From the NCBI GenBank assembly GCA_034667525.1, contig JAXDJO010000021.1, forward strand, positions 1-34,781: 34,781 bases of DNA. The letters are read 5' to 3'. The first letter of the stretch is position 1. Every line of letters begins with the position of its first letter. Source of the DNA: DATAPE01 sp034667525 (GTDB lineage Bacteria > Actinomycetota > CADDZG01 > WHSQ01). The notes under the pieces were generated by a model. The model was not told the origin of the DNA. It was given only the letters and a program-made list of their open reading frames with translations, and did not search any database. Positions 24,599 to 30,640 of this stretch are shown piece by piece. Both the position numbers and the translations under genes were made by a program.

Positions 24599-24745
24599 CA
24601 AAAGGCAGCGCTTGGAGCGCCGACCCTACCCATGGGCGGACCCGGTCGGGTCCACAAAAGGCAGCGCTTGGAGCGCCGACCCTACCCATGGGCGGAGGCA
24701 ACCGGTTCGATCCCGGTCGGGTCCACAAAAGGGCAGCGCTTGGAG
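24595..24745 (+). repeat. Tandem array of tRNA-Ala 3' tails
   Basis: The tRNA 3' end and its trailer (GTCCACAAAAGG, then GCAGCGCTTGGAGCGCC) recur at 24595, 24651 and 24722, giving units of 56 and 71 bp. The 71-bp unit contains a nearly exact copy of the tRNA 3' half (24688-24725: end of anticodon stem, variable loop, T-arm, acceptor strand). The 56-bp unit is the same with a 15-nt deletion (GGCAACCGGTTCGAT). Each unit ends with the small hairpin GCGCT-TGG-AGCGC. No spacers of CRISPR type are present. Confidence 0.85.
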
Positions 24746-24797
24746 CGCCGCGGTGATGGAAGCCTGCGATCCGCCCCGGGGGCGCTTGCGTAGAAGC

Positions 24798-24803
24798 TAA
24801 ATT
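24798..24803 (+). promoter_or_regulatory. -10 hexamer, leaderless DinB-like gene
   Basis: TAAATT, then 6 nt, then ATG 24810. There is no Shine-Dalgarno sequence. The spacing places the transcription start on the A of ATG. Confidence 0.5.
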
Positions 24804-24809
24804 GCGGCC

Positions 24810-25379
24810 ATGGCCACGACCCGACGAGCCGACATGTTCATCGATCTCAAAGACGACCCGCGTGAGGATGGACCGACGTTGGGCGACGAGCGCACCACGC
24901 TGGTCGAAGTTCTGCGCAGTTGTCGGCTCACATTGGAGATGAAATGCGCAGGGCTCGATGCGGAGGCTATGGCGCGGCGCTCCGTCGAGCCGTCGACGAT
25001 GTCGCTCCTGGGTCTGGTGCGACACTTGGCCGAGATGGAGCGTGCGACGTTCCGGGTGCTGATGGCGGGACAGGACGTGCCCCGGCTGTTCTGCTCCGAC
25101 AACGACCGTGACGGTGACTTCGATGGTGCTGTTCCCGACCCCCAAGTGGTTGCAGAGGCGTGGGACGCATGGCGTGGCGAGGTGGACTTCGCGACGCGGT
25201 TCGTTGCCGAGGCGTCCAGCCTCGACATCACCGGCGACGATTCCTTGAATCAGCATGGCAGCGGTGGAGGGCTGATGTCGCTGCGCGAAGTGCTTGTCGG
25301 AATGATCCATGAGTACGCCCGCCACATCGGTCACGCGGATCTGTTGCGCGAGCGGATCGACGGACGCATAGGCCAGTAA
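24810..25379 (+). CDS. DinB-like DUF664 protein
   Basis: Protein of 189 aa with the four-helix DinB/YfiT fold of the DUF664 subgroup common in actinobacteria. Possible metal-binding histidines lie in GLVRHLAEMERATFR and in the C-terminal IHEYARHIGHADLLRERIDG. Many members are thought to be metal-dependent enzymes using mycothiol or bacillithiol, but most, including this one, have no known reaction. The start is set by ATG 24810 immediately after a -10-like hexamer. It stands just after the tRNA-Ala tail array, and its promoter lies beyond the array's last unit. Confidence 0.88.
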   Translation: MATTRRADMFIDLKDDPREDGPTLGDERTTLVEVLRSCRLTLEMKCAGLDAEAMARRSVEPSTMSLLGLVRHLAEMERATFRVLMAGQDVPRLFCSDNDRDGDFDGAVPDPQVVAEAWDAWRGEVDFATRFVAEASSLDITGDDSLNQHGSGGGLMSLREVLVGMIHEYARHIGHADLLRERIDGRIGQ

Positions 25380-25412
25380 TCCCAGACACACCGGGCCGGT
25401 CAGACTGAAGCA

Positions 25413-25778
25413 GTGCTTCTCATCGATGCGGCAAATGTGATCGGGTCACGTCCGGACGGCTGGTGGCGGGATCGACCAGGAGCAGCCCGAGCGTTCGTGG
25501 AGCGAGTTCGTGCTTCGGCGGGGGCGGGACGATTGGCTCAACCGGTTGTCGTGGTCCTCGAGGGCAAAGCTCGCAGTGGCGTCGAGCCAGGCGTGGTCGA
25601 CGGCGTGACTGTTGTTCATGCGTCCGGTAGCGGTGACGACACGCTTCTGGCGGTCACTGCCGATGCGGCTGGTCAGGTGACACTGGTGTCAGCGGATCGG
25701 GCGTTGTGCCAGCGAGCCGAGGCCCTGGGAGCAGATGTGGTTAGACCCGGATGGCTGATGGATCTGCTCGATTCGTGA
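25413..25778 (+). CDS. Small NYN/PIN-like domain protein
   Basis: Protein of 121 aa starting at GTG 25413. It begins directly with a strand and acidic residue (LLIDAANVIGSRPDGWWRDR), followed by VVVVLEGKA, SGDDTLLAV and LVSADRALCQRAEALGADVV. The acidic residues Asp5, Asp75/76 and Asp95 are arranged as in NYN/PIN nuclease-like folds. Related actinobacterial proteins are sometimes labelled NTP pyrophosphohydrolase, without evidence that I know of. There is no Shine-Dalgarno sequence. CAGACT six bases before the start is at best a poor -10. Function is unknown; RNase activity is possible. Confidence 0.75.
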   Translation: MLLIDAANVIGSRPDGWWRDRPGAARAFVERVRASAGAGRLAQPVVVVLEGKARSGVEPGVVDGVTVVHASGSGDDTLLAVTADAAGQVTLVSADRALCQRAEALGADVVRPGWLMDLLDS

Positions 25779-25827
25779 ACGACCGGATTGGTCGCCGGCT
25801 GCCGACTTTGTAGCGGGGGGTGCTGGT

Positions 25828-25844
25828 CCCGGGCGGGGCCCGGG
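25828..25844. other. GC-rich hairpin after the NYN-like gene
   Basis: A perfect 7-bp inverted repeat (CCCGGGC, loop GGG, GCCCGGG) 50 nt after the preceding stop. No T-run follows. It may act as an actinobacterial-type terminator or RNA stabiliser. Confidence 0.4.
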
Positions 25845-25912
25845 CAAAGCGCCCTGCTTGCCAGGTGTGCCCGTGCAGAACGGATGGATAGCACTTTCTG
25901 AGGCCCTGCATG

Positions 25913-25956
25913 AAAAGGCGACGCAGGTAGCCGAATTGCTACTTTGGTCGCCTTTT
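25913..25956. terminator. Rho-independent terminator, usable on both strands
   Basis: AAAAGGCGAC (25913-25922) pairs perfectly with GTCGCCTTTT (25947-25956). A nested GTAGC/GCTAC stem around CGAATT lies inside. The long stem ending in T4 on the plus strand, mirrored by A4 on the other side, is the strongest terminator-like structure in the window. It lies in the 389-bp gap between the NYN-like and amidase genes. Nothing else in that gap is convincingly coding. Confidence 0.65.
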
Positions 25957-26155
25957 GGTGAGGGGGCCCGGAAAACGTGGGGCCGCCAAGCTAAAGCGCC
26001 TAAGCAGATCCAGCGTTGCGGGTGGCCAGCGTTCCGCCGTGACTGGCGTTCCACACCGACCAAGGCAAGACGATGACCGTCTCAGGCCGCTGATGCATTT
26101 TGGGGCATCGTGGAAACTCAGCGATGCATCTATGTAAGAGCGATCTGCCTCCGTC

Positions 26156-26161
26156 TAAGGT
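26156..26161 (+). promoter_or_regulatory. -10 hexamer, leaderless amidase gene
   Basis: TAAGGT, then 6 nt, then ATG 26168. There is no Shine-Dalgarno sequence. Confidence 0.45.
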
Positions 26162-26167
26162 AGTCGC

Positions 26168-26899
26168 ATGAGATGGTCGTCCTTCAACGCGGGCCCATTT
26201 GCCCTGGTGACGTCATTAGCACTGCTGTTCCCTGTGGCGGTAGGGCCGAGCCTTGGTGATAATCAAACGCGTCTCACGCTCGCGCCCAATGATGCCTTCG
26301 GATCGTCGCGCGCAGCCTCGCTCCGGCCCCCGATCAAAGACGATCTCATCCCGTACGGAACCCGGCGGAAGCGTGAGATGGCGGCGTATTCCCGTCGTCA
26401 CTACGGACACGCGCACTGGCGGTTGATCCGTCATCGGGTCATCGTGCTGCACTTCACCGGAGGCAATAGCTACTCGTCGGCATGGAACACATTCGCTTCG
26501 GATACTCCCAATCTCGGCGAGCTGCCGGGCGTTTGTTCTCATTTCATAGTTGGTCGCAGGGGCACGATCCACAAGCTCGTTTCGTTGAAGATCCGCTGCC
26601 GACACACCATCGGCCTCAACTACACGGCCATCGGTATCGAGATGGTGCAACCCACCGGGACCGGATCGCATTGGGCCGGCCAACAGATCCTCCATCGCAG
26701 GCGCCAGATCCACGCGGTGCTCCGCCTGGTGAGATGGCTGCGTTCCCGCTACCACATCCGGATGCGCAATGTGATCGGCCATGCCATGGCTAACTCGAGC
26801 CGACTCTTCAAAGATCTCGAGGGCTGGACGAACACACATACCGATTGGCTTCGGCGCGATGTCAAGGTCTTTCGCCGCCGGCTCCGCCGCATCTCCTAG
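26168..26899 (+). CDS. Secreted N-acetylmuramoyl-L-alanine amidase-like protein
   Basis: Protein of 243 aa with an N-terminal signal-type hydrophobic segment (FALVTSLALLFPVAVG, about 11-26) and an Amidase_2/PGRP domain. Members cut the bond between MurNAc and the stem peptide. Zinc ligands are likely His95 (VIVLHFTGG), His205 (NVIGHAMANSS) and a third in TNTHTDW (His224 or Asp226). Other family blocks are CSHFIVGRRGTIHKLV and NYTAIGIEMVQ. The C-terminus is very basic (VFRRRLRRIS), which could favour wall polymers. The start is set by the preceding -10 hexamer. No operon partner is evident, and a terminator lies upstream. Its role in wall turnover or defence is inferred. Confidence 0.85.
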   Translation: MRWSSFNAGPFALVTSLALLFPVAVGPSLGDNQTRLTLAPNDAFGSSRAASLRPPIKDDLIPYGTRRKREMAAYSRRHYGHAHWRLIRHRVIVLHFTGGNSYSSAWNTFASDTPNLGELPGVCSHFIVGRRGTIHKLVSLKIRCRHTIGLNYTAIGIEMVQPTGTGSHWAGQQILHRRRQIHAVLRLVRWLRSRYHIRMRNVIGHAMANSSRLFKDLEGWTNTHTDWLRRDVKVFRRRLRRIS

Positions 26900-26902
26900 G
26901 GT

Positions 26903-26912
26903 CCGTCGACGG
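26903..26912. promoter_or_regulatory. Palindrome upstream of the MDMPI-like gene
   Basis: CCGTCGACGG is a perfect 10-bp palindrome three bases after the amidase stop and 8 nt before TAATCT (26921). The position fits an operator, but short palindromes are common in GC-rich DNA. Confidence 0.25.
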
Positions 26913-26920
26913 TACTCGCG

Positions 26921-26926
26921 TAATCT
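26921..26926 (+). promoter_or_regulatory. -10 hexamer for the MDMPI-like gene
   Basis: TAATCT lies 14 nt before GTG 26941, giving a very short leader of about 8 nt with no Shine-Dalgarno sequence. Confidence 0.4.
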
Positions 26927-26940
26927 GGCACACTCGCCGT

Positions 26941-27678
26941 GTGACCGAGCTCCCGTATATCGATTTCGTGCACGAGGAAGGGCGTGCTCTAGCTGTCGCC
27001 GCTCGCCGCGACATGCGGGCTCCAGTCCCCTCGTGTCCCGATTGGACCGTGTTCGAGCTCGTGGAGCACACCGGCTACGTCCACCGGCATATCACCGAGC
27101 GCCTCCGCCGCCAGAATACGGAGGAGGGACGTCCCGATGTGGAGGAGCCTCCCTCCGACGATGAAGGTTTGTTGGCTTGGTACAGCTCCGGCCTAAACGC
27201 CCTTGAGGACCTGCTCACGAGCACGCCCCGTGACGCGCCACGATGGACGTGGTGGCCTCCGGACAACACCGCAGGATTCTGGCGCCGGCGGATGGCCCAA
27301 GAGACGGCGGTTCATCGATGGGACGCTGAGAACGCCACGGGATCTGCACGCCCGATCGACCCCGAGTTGGCTGCGGACGGCGTGGCCGAGTTCCTGGACA
27401 TCCACGTTCCCGCCGAAGAATCGCTCTACGAGGGCCCTGCTGGGACCGTCCACCTCCATCGCACCGATGGGGATGGGGAGTGGGTCGTGTCTTTGACGCC
27501 GGGTCAGATCCCGCACGCGACGGAGGGCCACGAGAAAGGCGACGCCGCGATCCGCGGAGGGGGCTCCGACCTGCTTCTGCTGACGTGGCGGCGTAAGGCT
27601 CCTGAGGATCTCGAGATCTTGGGCGATCGCGATCTCGTAAAGGCTCTCTGGGACTACTGGGCGAACGCCGGCATCTAG
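26941..27678 (+). CDS. Maleylpyruvate isomerase-family, mycothiol-dependent enzyme
   Basis: Protein of 245 aa of the MDMPI family: an N-terminal DinB-like metal-binding domain and a C-terminal SCP2-like domain. The N-terminal part has VPSCPDWTVFELVEHTGYVHRH and MAQETAVHRWDAENATG, which carry the expected metal ligands (a His near 46, then Glu and His of ETAVHRWD). The C-terminal part (VHLHRTDGDGEWVV...WRRKAPEDLEILGD) matches the family. Characterised relatives isomerise maleylpyruvate with mycothiol, but most paralogues have unknown substrates and no gentisate-pathway genes are nearby. The GTG at 26941 gives the usual start. An in-frame upstream extension overlaps the amidase gene and is rejected. 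The family suggests that the host makes mycothiol. Confidence 0.88.
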   Translation: MTELPYIDFVHEEGRALAVAARRDMRAPVPSCPDWTVFELVEHTGYVHRHITERLRRQNTEEGRPDVEEPPSDDEGLLAWYSSGLNALEDLLTSTPRDAPRWTWWPPDNTAGFWRRRMAQETAVHRWDAENATGSARPIDPELAADGVAEFLDIHVPAEESLYEGPAGTVHLHRTDGDGEWVVSLTPGQIPHATEGHEKGDAAIRGGGSDLLLLTWRRKAPEDLEILGDRDLVKALWDYWANAGI

Positions 27679-27741
27679 CGCGGTCGCTGATCGACAACTG
27701 CTCTTGACACGGTCAGCCATCGCCCCGACCAACGGAGTGGC

Positions 27742-28677
27742 ATGACAACAGTCACTGTGGCCGCAGTGCAGGCGACGCCGGTGTTCCTTGACAGAGAGGC
27801 AACTGTCGAGAAGTCCTGTCGGTTGATCGCGGAAACCGGGGCTCGTGGCGCGGGCCTCGTGGTGTTCCCGGAAGCGTTCATCCCTACGTACCCGGATTGG
27901 GTATGGCGCGCACCAGCATGGGAGGACGAGGCACTCTTTGCCCGTCTCGCCGACCAATCGGTCGTGGTGCCGAGCGACGCAACCAAACGTCTCGGAGCCG
28001 CCGCCCGGTCCGCTCACGCGTATGTCGCCATGGGCGTGAACGAACGAGATGAGCATGGCAGCACCCTGTACAACACCCTGCTCTACTTCGACGATGCAGG
28101 CGTTCTGATCGGGAAGCACCGCAAGCTGATGCCCACCGGCGGTGAGCGTCTGGTTTGGGGTATGGGCGACGGATCCACGCTGGACGTATACGACTCTCCC
28201 TTTGGCCGCATCGGAGGCCTCATCTGCTGGGAGAACTACATGCCACTGGCGCGCGTTGCGATGTATGCACAAGGCGTCGAGATTTGGATGGCTCCAACGT
28301 GGGACAACAGTGAGGCGTGGATCGCGACGTTGCGTCATATCGCCAGAGAAGGACGGTGCTTCGTGATCGGAGTGGCCCCCTGTCAGCGTGGATCCGACAT
28401 TCCCGAGGAATGGCGCGGCGAACTCTACGGAACCGATGACGACTGGATGAGCCGGGGATTTTCAACGATCGTGGGACCGGAAGGAGACATCCTGGCGGGT
28501 CCGATCTCGGAGAGAGAAGAGATCCTCTACGCCGAGCTGGACGTAAGCAAAGCCCGTGCTTCCCGGCGCGAGTTCGATGTGGTGGGCCATTACTCCCGTC
28601 CCGATGTGTTCACTCTGACCGTCGACAAGACCGCTCACACGTTACTGAGGTCAGGGGGAGAGTCTCCCGATCCTTGA
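27742..28677 (+). CDS. Nitrilase (carbon-nitrogen hydrolase)
   Basis: Protein of 311 aa of the nitrilase superfamily. The catalytic Glu44 (VFPEAFIPTYP), Lys128 (GKHRKLMPTGGERL) and Cys162 (GGLICWENYMPLAR) are all present. The CWEN context and the PTGGERLVWG block are those of true nitrilases, which convert nitriles to acids and ammonia, rather than amidases or beta-ureidopropionases. It should be cytoplasmic and oligomeric. The ATG at 27742 has GGAG five bases upstream. It is flanked by unrelated genes, with no nitrile hydratase or aldoxime dehydratase nearby. The natural substrate is unknown. Confidence 0.93.
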   Translation: MTTVTVAAVQATPVFLDREATVEKSCRLIAETGARGAGLVVFPEAFIPTYPDWVWRAPAWEDEALFARLADQSVVVPSDATKRLGAAARSAHAYVAMGVNERDEHGSTLYNTLLYFDDAGVLIGKHRKLMPTGGERLVWGMGDGSTLDVYDSPFGRIGGLICWENYMPLARVAMYAQGVEIWMAPTWDNSEAWIATLRHIAREGRCFVIGVAPCQRGSDIPEEWRGELYGTDDDWMSRGFSTIVGPEGDILAGPISEREEILYAELDVSKARASRREFDVVGHYSRPDVFTLTVDKTAHTLLRSGGESPDP

Positions 28678-28753
28678 TGTTCGACCCGGGCGAATCGGGA
28701 ACCTTTACCCACGTCTGCTCCGTCCAAAGGCAAACCCGCGACAGGAGGAAGAC

Positions 28754-29656
28754 ATGGACAGGTTCCGCCGGATCGGCATCATCGTTGGAGCGCTCGTGCT
28801 GGCGGCATGGGCCATCGGCTGCACATCGGGATCTGGAGGCAACGCTTCCTCCGGCTCGAGCTTCAAGGCTGCAGCACCGGCCCCCGCAGTGGGTGCTGGG
28901 TCCACGGTAAAGGGTGATCTGAAGGGAGCTCCATCGGGCCTCCCTAGCAGCGGCACCGGATCGAATGGTGTGAACCTGCAAGCGGATGCAGCCATCCCCC
29001 AGATAGGTCCGAAGGTCATAAAGACCGCTGACGTGAACGTCACACTCGGGCGGGGCAAGTTCCAGGCGGGCCTCCAGCAGGCGGTGCAGATCGCCGGGCG
29101 TTACCAGGGGTTCGTTTTGTCCACCACGACCGGGAGCTTCGGCCCCCGTACCAGCACCGTTGTGATGCGAGTTCCGGCGAGTCGCTTCGAGGCCGCCTTA
29201 GCGGATCTCAAGGGTCTGGGAAGAGTCACCCGCGAGGATGTGTCGGGTCAAGACGTCTCGCAGCAGTTCATCGACCTGCAGGCGCGGCTGGGCAACTCCA
29301 AGGCACAGGAGGTGGTTCTTCTCCGTCTGATGAACCGCGCGCGATCGGTGTCCGCAACCATCCAGGTCGAGCAACATCTGGAAGGGGTTCAACTCCAGAT
29401 AGAGCGCCTCAAGGGCGAGCTTCGGTATCTCGGTAGCCAAACCTCTATGAGCACGATCACCGTGGGTCTGTCTCAGGCGGGCGTCGTGGCTCATCAGGAG
29501 AGCTCGATCGAAAAGGCCTGGCGTCAAGCGGGCGCAGCGTTTCTAGCCGTGGTGTCTTCGGTGATAGTGGGGGCTGCGTACTTGCTGCCGATCGGTCTCC
29601 TGGTTCTGCTCGGGCTATGGCTCGTCAGATGGTGGCGCCCTCGGGTGAGCGCATGA
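28754..29656 (+). CDS. DUF4349 lipoprotein with C-terminal membrane anchor
   Basis: Protein of 300 aa. The signal peptide ends in a lipobox (AWAIGC, Cys23), so it should be lipid-anchored outside the membrane. A low-complexity linker runs to about 75. The DUF4349 domain follows (IKTADVNVTLGRGKFQAGL...RYQGFVLSTTTGS...VVMRVPASRFEAALADLKGLG). Next come a coiled-coil (FIDLQARLGNSKAQE...QLQIERLKGELRYLGSQTSMSTI) and a final transmembrane helix near 265-290 with a basic tail. This is the usual DUF4349 architecture, and its function is not known to me. ATG 28754 has AGGAGG (28743-28748) five bases upstream. Confidence 0.88.
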   Translation: MDRFRRIGIIVGALVLAAWAIGCTSGSGGNASSGSSFKAAAPAPAVGAGSTVKGDLKGAPSGLPSSGTGSNGVNLQADAAIPQIGPKVIKTADVNVTLGRGKFQAGLQQAVQIAGRYQGFVLSTTTGSFGPRTSTVVMRVPASRFEAALADLKGLGRVTREDVSGQDVSQQFIDLQARLGNSKAQEVVLLRLMNRARSVSATIQVEQHLEGVQLQIERLKGELRYLGSQTSMSTITVGLSQAGVVAHQESSIEKAWRQAGAAFLAVVSSVIVGAAYLLPIGLLVLLGLWLVRWWRPRVSA

Positions 29657-29704
29657 GCTTGCAGGTGACAGACGGATAGTGCTGGGAACGAGGCGGAGGA
29701 TCGG

Positions 29705-29746
29705 GACCTGCCGCAAGGGGCGGGCTCATGGCGCCGGCGGCAGGTC
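29705..29746. terminator. Inverted repeat between the two lipoprotein genes
   Basis: GACCTGCCGC (29705-29714) and GCGGCAGGTC (29737-29746) form a perfect 10-bp stem with a 22-nt loop. A T-rich stretch (TATCTTCTTCC) follows. It could terminate the DUF4349 transcript. It also reaches to within 5 nt of the next gene's -10 hexamer and could act as its operator. Confidence 0.45.
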
Positions 29747-29750
29747 TCGG

Positions 29751-29756
29751 TATCTT
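29751..29756 (+). promoter_or_regulatory. -10 hexamer, leaderless lipoprotein gene
   Basis: TATCTT, then 7 nt, then ATG 29764. There is no Shine-Dalgarno sequence. It decides the start in favour of 29764 over ATG 29728. Confidence 0.45.
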
Positions 29757-29763
29757 CTTCCAG

Positions 29764-30597
29764 ATGAAGGGCCTCATCGTTCTGCTCGCCCTCGCCCTAA
29801 CGGTTTTTACCGCATGCGATCGAAGCGGGGATCAGGCCGGGCCCCCCAGCCCATCAGCCCACAATCGACCGAGCGGGGCGTCTCCCCCCCAGTCACCGGC
29901 TACCTCCACGGGCCAGAAGCCTTCTTCGCCGGCCACTCCCAGCCTGGCTCTTTCAACGCCGGCCACGCAGGGGGCGACCTGCAAGAACCAGCGCTCTATC
30001 CCGACGGAACGAAATCTGTTTCGGCCCGGCTCGTTGCGAGGCGACGTCACCGGTGACGGCGCTGCAGACGTTGTTCGTATAGCGGTTGATCCTGGGGGAC
30101 CTGCGGACTGTAGCGCCTTCGTCGTGGTCGAAAGTTCGAGCGGAGCTGTGGCTGCCGCCATCCCGCAGTGGGAGCCCACTCCGGCACTGCCGGCTCCCCA
30201 TCTCAACTCTCTGGTTCGGATCGATGCTGCTGCCGGAGACGAGATCGTGATCGATGTGACCGCCGGGGCCTCCACCCAGTTCGAGGGCGTCTATACCTAT
30301 TCGGAAGGCAGAGTTCTGCCACTTGCCGTGACCGGCATCCCCTTTACCGGGCTGTTCCCCTATGGGGGCAGCGTGGGACATCTCGATGGTCAAGCCTGCA
30401 CGTCGGGCATGGTGGTGGTTTCGTCAGCGCTGGTGACCGGACCTACGGGACTCCGCTATGCGGTCGTGCGCCGTTTCTTCCGGCCCGGCGATGGGGAATT
30501 GCTGTACGCCGCCGGCCGGACACAACACCTCTCCCTCCGATCGGCAGCCTTGTCGACTCTTCCGGAGTTCTCGGACGGACCCTTCGCTGGATGCTGA
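29764..30597 (+). CDS. Putative secreted lipoprotein
   Basis: Protein of about 277 aa. The signal peptide KGLIVLLALALTVFTAC ends in a lipobox-like FTAC (Cys about 18). A Pro/Ser/Thr-rich linker runs to about 70. A globular domain follows with RGDVTGDGAADVVRIAVDP, a calcium-binding FG-GAP/dockerin-like turn, and later DEIVIDVTAGASTQF and GHLDGQACTSGMVVV. Three or more cysteines in the globular part may form disulfides. I do not recognise a specific family. An upstream in-frame ATG at 29728 would put 12 residues before the signal peptide and overlaps the inverted repeat, so 29764 is preferred. It is probably exposed on the outer face of the membrane. Confidence 0.75.
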   Translation: MKGLIVLLALALTVFTACDRSGDQAGPPSPSAHNRPSGASPPQSPATSTGQKPSSPATPSLALSTPATQGATCKNQRSIPTERNLFRPGSLRGDVTGDGAADVVRIAVDPGGPADCSAFVVVESSSGAVAAAIPQWEPTPALPAPHLNSLVRIDAAAGDEIVIDVTAGASTQFEGVYTYSEGRVLPLAVTGIPFTGLFPYGGSVGHLDGQACTSGMVVVSSALVTGPTGLRYAVVRRFFRPGDGELLYAAGRTQHLSLRSAALSTLPEFSDGPFAGC

Positions 30598-30628
30598 CGC
30601 GGACGGGATCCGAACGTGTCGCGGCGAT

Positions 30629-30634
30629 TAGTGT
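30629..30634 (+). promoter_or_regulatory. -10 hexamer, leaderless leuS
   Basis: TAGTGT, then 6 nt, then ATG 30641. There is no Shine-Dalgarno sequence. It favours ATG 30641 over the adjacent TTG 30638. Confidence 0.45.
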
Positions 30635-30640
30635 TCGTTG

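Noticed and set aside
24595..24745. CRISPR-like array
   Set aside because: Only three irregular units, with no unique spacers. The repeats are copies of the tRNA-Ala tail.
25858..26076. A 72-codon frame in the gap before the amidase gene
   Set aside because: It runs straight through the strong terminator-like stem, has no ribosome-binding site, and matches no family.
27704..27709. TTGACA as the -35 box of the nitrilase gene
   Set aside because: No TANNNT-like hexamer is found at 16-18 nt downstream. The sequence there is GACCAA.
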